DNA from: SIG701 sp045539595 | Lineage (GTDB): Bacteria > Bacillota > Clostridia > Oscillospirales > CAG-272 | Assembly: GCA_045539595.1 (NCBI GenBank) | Contig: JAZQFQ010000074.1 | Coordinates: 1 to 64,000, forward strand | DNA length: 64,000 nucleotides | Direction: 5' to 3' | In this document: positions 41,447 to 50,511 of the stretch, one piece after another | Layout of the letters: every line of letters begins with the position of its first letter | Position numbering within the stretch: position 1 is the stretch's first letter | The notes under the pieces: model-generated | The model's database searches: none | Seen by the model: only the letters and a program-made list of their open reading frames with translations | What the model was told of the DNA's origin: nothing | Program-made: the position numbers and the translations under genes

Positions 41447-42404
41447 ATGGAAGATATCCGCTGTCCAGCACTTCCCGCACCAGATCGGATGCAGATTTCA
41501 GCGGGGCCTCCGGCATCCCCTCCGTATCGGGGTAAAGCCACATAGCGTTCGCATACCGGCGGAACCAGGTCAGCTGTCGACGGGCATAACGGCGGGTGGC
41601 ACACTTGATCTCCTCCGCCACCACGGCCAGGGTACTCTCCCCTGCCAGGTACGGCAGAAACTCTTTATACCCGATGGCCTGGGCGGCGATGGATTTCTCC
41701 CGCAAAAGCCCCGCTTCGTACAACGCGCGGACCTCCGCTTCCAGCCCCTGCTCCATCATGATGTCCACACGCATCTCAATCCGGCGGTGGAGAATGGTTC
41801 TGTCGTGATAATCCAAAGCGAGAATCCGGGCGTCATAGGCCGCCTCCGGCGAAAGGGATCGCTTATCCCACTCGGTTTTCGTCACGCCGGTCAACTGATA
41901 TATCTCCAGCGCGCGGATCACCCGTCGCACATTATTGGGATGGATGGCTTCCGCCGCCGTTGGATCCACCTCCGCCAGGCGGGCGTGCAAGGCCTCATTT
42001 CCGTTCCGGGCAGCAAAATCCGCCAAATCCCGGCGCAATATATCGGACTTTTCCACCTGAGCAAAGGAGGAAACATACAGAAGCGAATCCAGATACAATC
42101 CCGTACCGCCGCACAGAATGGGCGTTTTGCCTCGGGCGGTGATGTCCGCGATGCACGCGGCCGCCCGTTCCCGGTAATCGGCTACGGAGAACTCCTCATC
42201 GGGGGACTGAAATCCGATCAGATGATGGGGAATTCCCTCCATCTCCTCCACAGTAGGGGCGGCGGTGCCGATCCGCATACCGCGATAGATCTGCATGGAG
42301 TCGCAGGACACGATCTCCCCGTCCAACTCATTTGCCAAACGGATGGAAAGAGCCGTTTTTCCCGACGCGGTGGGTCCCACTACGGCCAGTATCTTTTCTT
42401 TCAC
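41445..42404 (-). CDS. miaA: tRNA dimethylallyltransferase
   Basis: A 319-residue enzyme that adds a dimethylallyl group to A37 of tRNAs reading UNN codons. The P-loop GPTASGKTALS, the SCDSMQIYRGM segment, GGTGLYLDSLL and RYARRQLTWFRR are all characteristic. The start is GTG at 42404 with AAGGAGG upstream; an ATG at 42437 would precede that ribosome site. It is monocistronic here. The adjacent tRNA-Leu(UAA) has A37-A38 and would be a substrate. Confidence 0.95.
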   Translation of the reverse strand: MKEKILAVVGPTASGKTALSIRLANELDGEIVSCDSMQIYRGMRIGTAAPTVEEMEGIPHHLIGFQSPDEEFSVADYRERAAACIADITARGKTPILCGGTGLYLDSLLYVSSFAQVEKSDILRRDLADFAARNGNEALHARLAEVDPTAAEAIHPNNVRRVIRALEIYQLTGVTKTEWDKRSLSPEAAYDARILALDYHDRTILHRRIEMRVDIMMEQGLEAEVRALYEAGLLREKSIAAQAIGYKEFLPYLAGESTLAVVAEEIKCATRRYARRQLTWFRRYANAMWLYPDTEGMPEAPLKSASDLVREVLDSGYLP

Positions 42405-42455
42405 GCGCGCACCTCCTTCGAAACAAATAGTACACAATTATTTTGCATATTGTTG

Positions 42456-42484
42456 TAGACAATGGGGAAATTATCTGCTATACT
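42456..42484 (+). promoter_or_regulatory. sigma-A promoter of the papain-like hydrolase
   Basis: TAGACA (42456-42461), 17-bp spacer, TATACT (42479-42484). Confidence 0.75.
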
Positions 42485-42519
42485 GTCCATATAATTCTGT
42501 GAATAGTATGGACGAAAAC

Positions 42520-43089
42520 ATGAAATACGTCTACGTTTTCCTAACGCGCACCGGTACCAAAGTGGCCAATATTATCGGTATGGTTACCGGCGACCGGTTT
42601 GCACATGCCTCCATTTCCCTGGATCGGGAACTGACACAAATGTACAGCTTCGGACGCCGCCGCGTCCGCAATCCATTATATGGCGGATTTATTAAAGAAA
42701 ATATTCACCGCGGTATCTTTGCCCTGTTCGGGGATTGCCAATCTGTACTGTACCGCCTTCCCGTGACGGATGAATCCTATGCCATCATGGAAAACACGCT
42801 GCGGATCATGCACAGCCGGAAATTCGAATATCGATACAATTTTGTCGGGTTGTTCTCCTGCGCCTTCGGCGTCCCCACCAACACCCGCACCCACTTTACC
42901 TGCTCCCAGTTCGTCTCCTGGCTGCTGGAATACAGCGGCGCTGTTACTCTTCCGAAAAACATGGGGCTGATGAAGCCGGACGATCTCACCCGCCTGCCGG
43001 GTGCGGAATTGGTCTACGAGGGATGCATCGCCGGCGCAGACACTCTGACCAAAACGCCGCTGCTTCCCTTCGGGGCCCGGGCTCTGTAA
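42520..43089 (+). CDS. papain-like (YiiX/YebB-type NlpC/P60) cysteine hydrolase, probable
   Basis: A 189-residue cytoplasmic protein. An N-terminal histidine (GDRFAHASISLD, about residue 24) precedes a later cysteine (HFTCSQFVSWLL, about residue 130), the circularly permuted order seen in YaeF/YiiX-type papain-fold enzymes. Such proteins hydrolyse or transfer acyl or peptide groups. The middle (RYNFVGLFSCAFG) fits the fold. Start is ATG 42520 or 42508; both have poor ribosome sites. It lies alone, convergent with the next gene, 3 bp apart. Confidence 0.68.
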   Translation: MKYVYVFLTRTGTKVANIIGMVTGDRFAHASISLDRELTQMYSFGRRRVRNPLYGGFIKENIHRGIFALFGDCQSVLYRLPVTDESYAIMENTLRIMHSRKFEYRYNFVGLFSCAFGVPTNTRTHFTCSQFVSWLLEYSGAVTLPKNMGLMKPDDLTRLPGAELVYEGCIAGADTLTKTPLLPFGARAL

Positions 43090-43091
43090 TT

Positions 43092-43757
43092 TCAGCGGAT
43101 GAATTCCGGCGGAACGGCAATGCCTGACCCGCCCAGGGCGCGGACCTGGCTGACCAATGCATCCATACCGCCGACAGGTTCCCGCGGCACATCAAACCAA
43201 ATACGGCATCGATCGGATTCCTCGGGGATCCGATCGTTTTCGTAGAGGGCAATCTCCCGTCCGTACAGGCACACCGCCCGGGCCCCGGCTGCCATCATCT
43301 CCGACGCCACCGGCACATGGGATACAAAGCCTACCGCACTGCACCGGGGATAGCCTGCAGTTACCACGCCGATCTGCTTCACGCTGTCTGACCCGAATAG
43401 GAAACGCGGATCCAATGCGGTGCGCTGGATCACAAAAGAATCGGGACGGAAGCCGCGATAGTGAAGAATCAGCGGAAGATTCCCCTGATATCCGGTCAAG
43501 ACCTGCTCCAGCGTAAGCACGCGGCGACTGCACAGCTGCATCAGCGCATCGATTTCACGGAAAGTAAGCTCATCTACGCGCTCGTCGCACTGGCATATCT
43601 GGGCCATGGAGGAATCACGGAAAACAACGGGAATGTTATCCTTGGATACGCGCACGCGGCAGATGATCGCATCCGCGCCGCCTTTGGCCTGATCGTGAAG
43701 CGCATCCAGCGGATCTGTCATGCCGCCGTAGTAGGAATAGTATGTAATCAGTTTCAC
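43092..43757 (-). CDS. degenerate GDPD-like TIM-barrel protein
   Basis: A 221-residue protein whose layout follows glycerophosphodiester phosphodiesterases (GADAIICRVRVSKDNIPVVFRDSSM aligns with the Gad-iE-D-...-kDg-pVv-HD block). However the catalytic HRG, the E-x-D pair and HD are replaced (YYSYYGG, CRVRV, FRD). It is therefore probably not a GDPD and may be a binding or regulatory barrel. The start is GTG at 43757 with GGAGGG upstream. The true GDPD at 2067 offers an intact comparison within the window. Confidence 0.6.
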   Translation of the reverse strand: MKLITYYSYYGGMTDPLDALHDQAKGGADAIICRVRVSKDNIPVVFRDSSMAQICQCDERVDELTFREIDALMQLCSRRVLTLEQVLTGYQGNLPLILHYRGFRPDSFVIQRTALDPRFLFGSDSVKQIGVVTAGYPRCSAVGFVSHVPVASEMMAAGARAVCLYGREIALYENDRIPEESDRCRIWFDVPREPVGGMDALVSQVRALGGSGIAVPPEFIR

Positions 43758-43868
43758 CGTGTTCCCTCCCCCTCGAAATTCTGCACACAAACTCTACATA
43801 TGATACCATATTTTCTTCTGTTTGTAAAGAATGTCGAAAACATATTTTTAAAAAATACAAAAAAACTA

Positions 43869-43897
43869 TTGACACAGCGATTTTCTTGTGATATAAT
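43869..43897 (+). promoter_or_regulatory. consensus sigma-A promoter of the tRNA pair
   Basis: Perfect TTGACA (43869-43874), 17-bp spacer, perfect TATAAT (43892-43897), 45 bases before the first tRNA. Confidence 0.92.
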
Positions 43898-43942
43898 AAT
43901 CAGGCTCAGGGACAAATGGTGATTACGGTCAGTCGGTCATAT

Positions 43943-44031
43943 GCCGGAATGGCGGAATTGGCAGACGCCCGGGACTTAAAATCCTGTGCGATGAAAATCG
44001 CGTACCGGTTCGAGCCCGGTTTCCGGCACCA
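43943..44031 (+). tRNA. tRNA-Leu (anticodon UAA)
   Basis: A class II tRNA with acceptor GCCGGAA/TTCCGGC, a long variable arm (GCGATGAAAATCGC region), anticodon loop CUUAAAA with anticodon UAA, T-loop GTTCGAGCC, and an encoded CCA end (44029-44031). Confidence 0.95.
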
Positions 44032-44048
44032 CTTTCCTTTTATAATAT

Positions 44049-44129
<81 letters not shown>

Positions 44130-44130
44130 C

Positions 44131-44166
44131 AAGCCTTGGAATCATTCGGATTCTAAGGCTTTTTTC
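44131..44166 (+). terminator. tRNA terminator supplied by the island
   Basis: A 13-bp stem with one mismatch (44131-44143 with 44149-44161), then TTTTT. It starts two bases beyond attL, so the island brings a new terminator for the tRNA transcript. Confidence 0.85.
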
Positions 44167-44232
44167 GTGCTTTTCTCCATTCGGATGTAGTGGGATCTAT
44201 TGAGTGTAAATCTCATCTAACCATAGAAATTT

Positions 44233-44254
44233 CGTCGGCGAAATGTCGGCGAAA
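44233..44254 (+). repeat. 22-bp repeat near attL (copy 1)
   Basis: The sequence CGTCGGCGAAATGTCGGCGA plus AA recurs at 63205-63226 near attR. Three more GTCGGC cores follow up to 44322. These may be arm sites for the integrase. Otherwise 44167-44380 shows no gene. Confidence 0.6.
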
Positions 44255-44380
44255 GCGATTTTGGTGCCTACTCTTCCCTCTTTGCCGTCGGCTTAACCCG
44301 TCGGCTCGTCGGCAGGAGCGACTAAGAAATAGACAGAAAGAGGAACCCATCCCCAAGATGAGTCCCTTTTGTTTTGCGCT

Positions 44381-44767
44381 TTATACGATGTAGAATCCGG
44401 CGAACAAAGCGTTATCTGCTTCATCCTGCGTGATGCTTTCGGGAATAGCAAAAAACTCCTTATAGTGTTCCATGTCCTTCGCAGATAGTGAGCACAGGTT
44501 TCCCTCATTATCCTGCCCTGTCACGTAGAATACACCGCACAAGACATCACTCCATAAACGCCGGTTAGGTTCCAACCCAATAAGCTTTCCTTCCTCATTG
44601 CACAAGATACAGACTTCATCACTAAGCGATATTATCTCGATTAACCCACGATAATCCGCTCCTATGGATACTGCTGCCTGTAGCGACTCGAGGCTGTTAT
44701 CCAACCTAACGATCCTCGGTTCCCTGCCCGGCTCAACCATCAACACTTCAATTACTTGCTGTTTCAT
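44381..44767 (-). CDS. DUF3846 family protein (copy 1)
   Basis: A 128-residue protein. The N-terminal VLMVEPGREPRIVRLDNSLESLQAAV, the middle VCILCNEEGKLIGLEPNRRL and the CGVFYVTG segment match DUF3846, common in clostridial mobile elements and of unknown role. GGAGG precedes the ATG at 44767. It is the last gene of the leftward integrase-side cluster. A divergent paralogue lies at 53469-53882. Confidence 0.75.
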   Translation of the reverse strand: MKQQVIEVLMVEPGREPRIVRLDNSLESLQAAVSIGADYRGLIEIISLSDEVCILCNEEGKLIGLEPNRRLWSDVLCGVFYVTGQDNEGNLCSLSAKDMEHYKEFFAIPESITQDEADNALFAGFYIV

Positions 44768-44890
44768 TCTAAACCTCCATAACAAAAAATATCCGATAGC
44801 AGTACATTACCGCTATCGGACTGAATTAATAATATATGTCTTTTGCGTCTAAAAACACAGTATTAGGCCCTTGCACACTCAGCTACAGAC

Positions 44891-45871
44891 TTAAAAACCA
44901 GGGATAGGACTTAAGTTATACTTCATGATCATATCAAAGACTATTCTCTTCACAGTGCTGTGGTACGGATGGCACTTATCCTGTGCCCAGCCAAATATAA
45001 TCTGAAACATCCAACTGTCCCCCAACTCTTCCACTTGATCGTAAAGTTCGTATGCGCTGAGGACCTGTTGGAACAACTTCCAAAGACACTCTTCTGTATT
45101 TGTCGGATGTATGGCTTTATAGATGGCATAATTCAGCGGTGCATTGAGTATATCATCAAAGTCAAGATAGAAATGGTTGTCCACATTGTATTTCATCAAA
45201 TGGTATACAGAATTTAACTGATCGGAGGAAGAACTGAGGTCAATGTCATACTTCAGCTGAAAGGCCTTGCACACATGATTGTAATCCATCCACTGCTTAT
45301 ACGACCAACTTACAGCCTCTGGCAACAGTTTACATATTGATGTCTTAAAATCGTCCAGAAACTGCATACGGCCAGCTATATACCTCGGATTCAGAAAATC
45401 GAAATCCCTTTCTCGATTATGCTTGGGTAAGCTGGTAATCGTTTTGCCTTGCAGCAGGCGTTCTATACCCCAAGCATGCTGAAAATCCCAATATACATTC
45501 AACTGATGGGCTCTTTGAGTTGCATAATGGTATGCCCGTGCAAATTCTTTTGTCATTATCCACTGATTAAACGCCTCGTTGTCGTTAAGCAAAGCTTCCT
45601 CAATGGCTTGCAGCAAAACATTCACCTTTTTCGATCTTACAGCACCGATCTCACCGTAAAATATGTGGATAAGAGGATTGAACAAAAAGACACTCCCGTA
45701 CTTTTTGGTGTTCTTCTGCCAAATATCAAGGAGTACATTCCAGCGTTTAGTTTTACGCTGAACGATAGAGATATAATCCACCGGTGGATCGACAGTACAC
45801 ACCTGCATGGTCAAATCGAAGAGCTTCTTAAATCTAATGGTGGAAGGATTTACCGAACGTTTTGTAGCCAT
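44891..45871 (-). CDS. hypothetical island protein (paralogue of 47350-48372)
   Basis: A 326-residue protein rich in Trp, Tyr and Phe, apparently all-helical, with no recognised domain. Its start (ATG 45871, GGAGGGA upstream) lies 1 base after the integrase stop region, so it is coupled to the integrase. It shares spaced features with the protein at 47350: a DxEAFxxW block, a long charged helix before FKTSICKLLPEAVSW, and a C-terminal DSWMFQIIFGWAQDKC. In that protein they appear as DGDAFAAW, YESAIKTIIPVAGSW and NSWLFAQVYAWYSDY. Confidence 0.6.
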   Translation of the reverse strand: MATKRSVNPSTIRFKKLFDLTMQVCTVDPPVDYISIVQRKTKRWNVLLDIWQKNTKKYGSVFLFNPLIHIFYGEIGAVRSKKVNVLLQAIEEALLNDNEAFNQWIMTKEFARAYHYATQRAHQLNVYWDFQHAWGIERLLQGKTITSLPKHNRERDFDFLNPRYIAGRMQFLDDFKTSICKLLPEAVSWSYKQWMDYNHVCKAFQLKYDIDLSSSSDQLNSVYHLMKYNVDNHFYLDFDDILNAPLNYAIYKAIHPTNTEECLWKLFQQVLSAYELYDQVEELGDSWMFQIIFGWAQDKCHPYHSTVKRIVFDMIMKYNLSPIPGF

Positions 45872-45872
45872 A

Positions 45873-47021
45873 TCAACATCCCTCCTTTCCGCTGAAAAGA
45901 ATCTCATCGATTCTGTCCCCGGCATCCTTCTGCATCTTAGTAGTACAATGGGCGTAAATATCCATCGTCGTGCTGATATTGGAATGGCCCATGCGATCCT
46001 GCACAGCCTTCATGGACACGCCACTCTCGATCAGTGCTGTAGCATGACTATGACGCAAATCGTGAAAACGGATATGTTCCAAATTGTGTGCATCAGTGAA
46101 ACGCTGCCACTTGCATTTCCATGCCTGAGGATGATACGGTTTACCGTTCCACTGACGAATTACATAACCATCATCGTGGAATAGAGATCCGTACTCCTCT
46201 TTGTCTGCTAAGTAACGCTCGTATTCCGCCAGCATCTGTTCCTTCATGCGCTCACCAAAGGTGATGTCTCTGATACTTGATTCAGTCTTTGGTCTTTTCT
46301 CCACAACCTTACCATCCGCATACACACGATTGCGATGAATATGCATTACCTTATTCTCCAGGTCGATGTCGTCCCAGCGGAGAGCAAGCAATTCACCACG
46401 TCTGAGGCCTGACATCGATTCAAGGAGCAACGGGAAATACATATCCGTGTACTTAGCTGCTTCCAGCATAGCATTGATTTCCTCAGCCGTGTATATGTTA
46501 TATCGAATCTTCTCTCGCTTAGGTAGCACAGTACCCTCGCAGGGATTATCGTTGATCATTCTCAGCGTCTTTGCTTTCTTCAGTGCGGCGTTAAGATTCA
46601 TATACACGTTGCGGATGGTTTTGGCAGATAACCCATCCGCTTGCAGTTTATTGATCCAGCTTTGAATATGACTGTTCTGCAATACCCTTAGCGGAATCTT
46701 GCCCAAAATGGGATCCAGATAGCGCTGTATCTGGCCCTCGTAATTGCTGGCCGTAGTAACGGATAAGTTCGTGCAGTACAGGGTCAGCCATTGATACATC
46801 CACGAAGATAATTGCATCGCGGATGTATTGACTACATAGTTGCCGCCGCTCACTGCCGCTACCAGGCGATCCTTCTCTGCTTCCGCCTGCCGTCTTGTTC
46901 CTTTGAATGTCTTGTATTCTCTGACACGTTCCCCGGTGATAGGGTCAGTACCACCTTCGATCGTGATCTGATATACGATGCCGTTCTTGGTTTTTCTTTC
47001 TCTTACATTACCTGATGCCAT
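45873..47021 (-). CDS. int: tyrosine recombinase / integrase of the island
   Basis: A 382-residue phage-type integrase. Residues about 1-60 form an arm-binding AP2-like region, 65-165 the SAM-like core-binding domain and 175-370 the catalytic domain. The catalytic set is visible: R207 (GLRRGE), H320 and R323 (HDLRH), H346 (MGHSN), Y356 (MDIYAH). It recombines the tRNA-fMet 3' end (attL/attR). It follows the excisionase by 3 bases and is coupled to the gene downstream. Confidence 0.96.
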   Translation of the reverse strand: MASGNVRERKTKNGIVYQITIEGGTDPITGERVREYKTFKGTRRQAEAEKDRLVAAVSGGNYVVNTSAMQLSSWMYQWLTLYCTNLSVTTASNYEGQIQRYLDPILGKIPLRVLQNSHIQSWINKLQADGLSAKTIRNVYMNLNAALKKAKTLRMINDNPCEGTVLPKREKIRYNIYTAEEINAMLEAAKYTDMYFPLLLESMSGLRRGELLALRWDDIDLENKVMHIHRNRVYADGKVVEKRPKTESSIRDITFGERMKEQMLAEYERYLADKEEYGSLFHDDGYVIRQWNGKPYHPQAWKCKWQRFTDAHNLEHIRFHDLRHSHATALIESGVSMKAVQDRMGHSNISTTMDIYAHCTTKMQKDAGDRIDEILFSGKEGC

Positions 47022-47024
47022 TTC

Positions 47025-47264
47025 TTATTTCCTCCTTAGTTTTACGGTGTTACGTACATTACCGTTATTATATATATTCTTTCCGCTCGACTTAACGGTC
47101 TGCGGATTATCTGCTGACACGAATGCGTTAAAGACCGTTTCAGCTACCCTGTACTGCCGTCCTATGCGGATATATGCTATGCCGCTGTTCTTGATGAATT
47201 CAAGCGCCGTATCATACGATACTTGAAGAAGATCAGCAATGTCGTAAGGTGTAAGTGTTTTCAT
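47025..47264 (-). CDS. xis: excisionase-type DNA-binding protein
   Basis: A 79-residue protein with a MerR-like winged helix (LTPYDIADLLQVSYDTALEFIKNSGI, then YIRIGRQYRV), as in excisionases, and a basic tail rich in Lys and Asn. It directly precedes the integrase on the same strand. GAGG precedes its ATG by seven bases. Confidence 0.88.
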   Translation of the reverse strand: MKTLTPYDIADLLQVSYDTALEFIKNSGIAYIRIGRQYRVAETVFNAFVSADNPQTVKSSGKNIYNNGNVRNTVKLRRK

Positions 47265-47298
47265 ACTAGTACCTCGATTACTTGTTAATAATCACACC

Positions 47299-47336
47299 TC
47301 CTTCTTCTCTCGTAAAAAGTTAGAGAGTAGAAGGAG
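47299..47336. repeat. inverted repeat between xis and the upstream orphan
   Basis: CTCCTTCTTCTCTC (47299-47312) pairs imperfectly with GAGAGTAGAAGGAG (47323-47336). On the minus strand it could end the transcript of the gene at 47350, or mask the AAGGAGG in front of xis. Confidence 0.5.
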
Positions 47337-47349
47337 ATGTTTCTGAGTT

Positions 47350-48372
47350 TTACTTTCTCATTGATACTGTAAATACTCTACGTTTTGCTTCCTTCAGCAC
47401 CTCATCGTCTCCATGATAGTCAGAATACCATGCGTATACTTGGGCAAAAAGCCAACTGTTTTCAATAGTGCTGTATTCGAAAACGTCAACCGGATGTATA
47501 AGCTTACCTTTTTGTATAGCATATAGTTCTTCGTTGCCGGTCTGCATTTCTGCCGCTTCTGTAGCACAAAGGAACATTTTGATCATTTTATCCTCGGTGT
47601 CTTCAGGCCAAATTACCTTTGCCAAAGACATGGGCAATCTTGTTATGTTACTTGCGAACCAAGCCTCGTCTCGGTCAGATAGCGACTTATCCCTGGTGTG
47701 ATTCATCAAAAGAAGTAAGATCCTACTGTATTCCACATAGTCATTACTATAGTCAATGCCGTATAGCTTAATAATCTCATCGTAAATATGTCTTTCATTA
47801 TACCAATATGACTCATCCCATGATCCAGCGACAGGGATAATCGTTTTAATAGCCGATTCGTACTCGTGGATCGCGTTCTTGTAGTTTATGCATTCTGACA
47901 AGTATTTCGCCTTAGAGTACCGAATCTTCCATAGCATCTTATCCCACAGATAATGGTAATGCTCGATTGAGCGTCGATAGTCATCAGCATCTTCTATCCA
48001 AGGTGAGGTATCATTTCCTACTGCTTTCATCGCAGTTGTACATGCATCATAATCATCCCAAGCTGCAAAGGCATCTCCATCCATTAGAAGCTCCTCTACA
48101 ACAATCCGAATAATTTCTTCATACTCTGGCTCACATATATCTGAGGGAATCCCCCACATGATACGATGTATTGCATCCAAGAAAATGCCTTCAGAGCCAA
48201 ATTCGGAATACATTTCCCACACATCTGCCAGTTCAAGCCACGCATTACCATTCACAGAGAATGTTCCTTCGGGGAATTTATTCAAATTCAGCACAGCAAG
48301 TGTAAGGGCATATAACTTAGCAAAATTTGCATCGTTCTTTACGTAGATATTAAAATTTCTGTTATTTTCCAT
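47350..48372 (-). CDS. hypothetical island protein (paralogue of 44891-45871)
   Basis: A 340-residue acidic, Trp/Tyr-rich, probably all-helical protein with no recognised domain or signal peptide. It has AAAGGAG before the ATG. Shared spaced features with the protein on the other side of int/xis (44891-45871) suggest an old duplication. Two such proteins bracketing the recombination module is unusual; a role in element maintenance or defence can only be guessed. The 290 bases upstream (48373-48662) contain no gene I can support. Confidence 0.65.
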   Translation of the reverse strand: MENNRNFNIYVKNDANFAKLYALTLAVLNLNKFPEGTFSVNGNAWLELADVWEMYSEFGSEGIFLDAIHRIMWGIPSDICEPEYEEIIRIVVEELLMDGDAFAAWDDYDACTTAMKAVGNDTSPWIEDADDYRRSIEHYHYLWDKMLWKIRYSKAKYLSECINYKNAIHEYESAIKTIIPVAGSWDESYWYNERHIYDEIIKLYGIDYSNDYVEYSRILLLLMNHTRDKSLSDRDEAWFASNITRLPMSLAKVIWPEDTEDKMIKMFLCATEAAEMQTGNEELYAIQKGKLIHPVDVFEYSTIENSWLFAQVYAWYSDYHGDDEVLKEAKRRVFTVSMRK

Positions 48373-48662
48373 AGATAAAAATCTCCTTTATGTTTGATTT
48401 ACCAAAAATTATTAGTATTCCTCTTCACCGAAAAGTACTTTGGAACAGGGAATCTGCAGGGAAAGTCCTGGTTGAAGAATCGTAAAGTGATCCTTATAAC
48501 TTTCCAAGAAATTCCCTTTCTCCCTCCAAACTTCATATGGTTCCCAGAAAAACCGCAAAATGAATGCAATATTTTTTGTGATGGGTACACCAAAATGGAG
48601 GGAGACGGGGAATCTCATTATAGCGACTAAAGATTCTCTGCACTAATCGGTTGTAAATTTCC

Positions 48663-50384
48663 CTACTGTAGGAAACGCACTACGATTACGGCCACTGATT
48701 TATCGGCCTTAGTAATCTGTCTCTTGCGGTAGTTTTTATTGGCCTCATAGTCTAGATATCCTGCCGCCTTGAACTTTTTGAGAATCAATCCAGGATTGTT
48801 AAATTTGAGTTCTCTCATGATTTTGGGGAATTCGGTGGCAATAATATTTACCTCCATCCCGCCGCCATCAAGATGTTCGATCTTACCCAGACAGGGTGCG
48901 CTACTTGACCATACGGAAGAACCATTTGTAATGAAGCGGCCAATATTCGCATTTACAAATCCTCTGAGTGCGTTGTAAGCACGAAGTCCAATATCGGTAT
49001 TAGCATCTGTGTTTACCTGTTGTTCGACAAGGAAGCCAATAATATCTTGCTTTGAAAACTCGATTTCAAGAGCATCCTCTGCGATATCGGCAACAGTCAG
49101 AAGAATCGCCCCAAACTCGGCCAACCGACGAATCGTTTTTGACTGACACCCGCCAGCACTAAGTGCGTTGGAGTATTCGGTCAAATTCTTTTCACGCAGG
49201 TTTGCTACAGCATGGTAAGTCATATTTTCAACGATGTACTGAGTAAATTTTGCACCTGCATGGCCATAGTTTTCATAACAGCCAGCAACAATCGCATCTG
49301 CCTGTTTTGAACTATCCGTAAACTCTGCACTGATTTCACAGACACGGACATTCAAACCTGAGTTTTGATTGTCAGCTTTTTCGAGCAACGACTCTTCACC
49401 AACAGAGAGGATATTCGTTCTGATAACGTTTGTCTTTTGCATCTCGGTTGGACTCAGCATACGGTCTTTGTCGGCACCGTCAGACAGAGTATAGATCGTT
49501 GATGTCAATCGATCAGTGGTTTCAACTTTTGACAGCTCGTCGTACACCATAAGTGTTCCATCCAAGCCATCGAGCTTACCAATCAAAGCGTTTGACGTCC
49601 CTTTCCAAGACGAAAGCAATGATCGTAACGGGTTTCCATCCGGGCCACAGTATCTCGCGGTTTCAGCTGGATTAGGGCAACCTATTACAGATGTTGCTGC
49701 AATAGCTGATGTCGTCTTTCCAGAACCGCTGTCACCCATGAAGTGAAAGATCAGATTTCTCGCACCCCATTCACAGGATATTATTGGGCTCAGACCAATC
49801 AGTACAGCAATTTCAAGAGCAGGTCTTCCGATAATCCATTTGACCACCATGGATTTCCATGCCTCGTATGTACCTTTACGACCTATATCATACGCTCCAA
49901 CATAATCAGCACTCTCATTATCTCTCGAACTGCTGATTAGGCCAGGGCCCTTGAAGAACATGCGTTCCTTATCGGTGCCAACATTCTCGATAAGCCAGCC
50001 TGTTCGGTGAAAGCACATGCCTTTTTCAGCTGAATCTTCTGACACTCTGAGGCAATTCATCAATGTATTGAGGCTAGAGTCATAGACATCCGCATTACAC
50101 TTGAGAAGAAGAGCCTGTACCTCTTTCTTTCTGCTCAAGAGTTCTCGAGACATATTCACAGTTTCTCTCGTTCCCTCCAACGTATCAAAACCGATTGTAA
50201 GAATGGGAGAGCCTCCGTCAATGTCTTTTGAAACTCGATCAATTGCAACACGGCGACCGTATCCAACGAATTCAAACTCGTCTTCATCTTCCCCGGGTTC
50301 ATAGCGACCGTACTGTTCGACGCCATCTACGATTCCATAGCCATACGAGGCATAAATGCTTTTGGATTTCTTTTTCTTTGCCAT
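48663..50384 (-). CDS. DUF927-type ATPase/helicase-like protein
   Basis: A 573-residue protein with the DUF927 layout: FEFVGYGRRVAIDRV near the start, an N-terminal mixed domain, Walker A FMGDSGSGKTT (about 217-225) and Walker B TLMVYDELSKV (about 285). A C-terminal winged-helix-like region follows (FPKIMRELKFNNPGLILKKFKAAGYL). Such proteins occur in integrative elements and phages, next to or fused with primases, and are thought to act in element replication. Start is ATG 50384 or 50387 after AAAGGA. No primase or origin is obvious nearby. Confidence 0.8.
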   Translation of the reverse strand: MAKKKKSKSIYASYGYGIVDGVEQYGRYEPGEDEDEFEFVGYGRRVAIDRVSKDIDGGSPILTIGFDTLEGTRETVNMSRELLSRKKEVQALLLKCNADVYDSSLNTLMNCLRVSEDSAEKGMCFHRTGWLIENVGTDKERMFFKGPGLISSSRDNESADYVGAYDIGRKGTYEAWKSMVVKWIIGRPALEIAVLIGLSPIISCEWGARNLIFHFMGDSGSGKTTSAIAATSVIGCPNPAETARYCGPDGNPLRSLLSSWKGTSNALIGKLDGLDGTLMVYDELSKVETTDRLTSTIYTLSDGADKDRMLSPTEMQKTNVIRTNILSVGEESLLEKADNQNSGLNVRVCEISAEFTDSSKQADAIVAGCYENYGHAGAKFTQYIVENMTYHAVANLREKNLTEYSNALSAGGCQSKTIRRLAEFGAILLTVADIAEDALEIEFSKQDIIGFLVEQQVNTDANTDIGLRAYNALRGFVNANIGRFITNGSSVWSSSAPCLGKIEHLDGGGMEVNIIATEFPKIMRELKFNNPGLILKKFKAAGYLDYEANKNYRKRQITKADKSVAVIVVRFLQ

Positions 50385-50511
50385 CATTTTGTCCTTTCTT
50401 TGATCCATGTACCACACAGCGTACGGAGAGCTGTGGACACAACGTATTTACTTTCCAATGAACATTCTGCGAGCGCTCACGGGGCCAGAGCCCCCTAATT
50501 ACTCGTTGCCT

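Noticed and set aside
48373..48662. Small frames of 60-78 codons on both strands
   Set aside because: They overlap each other, lack ribosome sites, and show no recognisable content.
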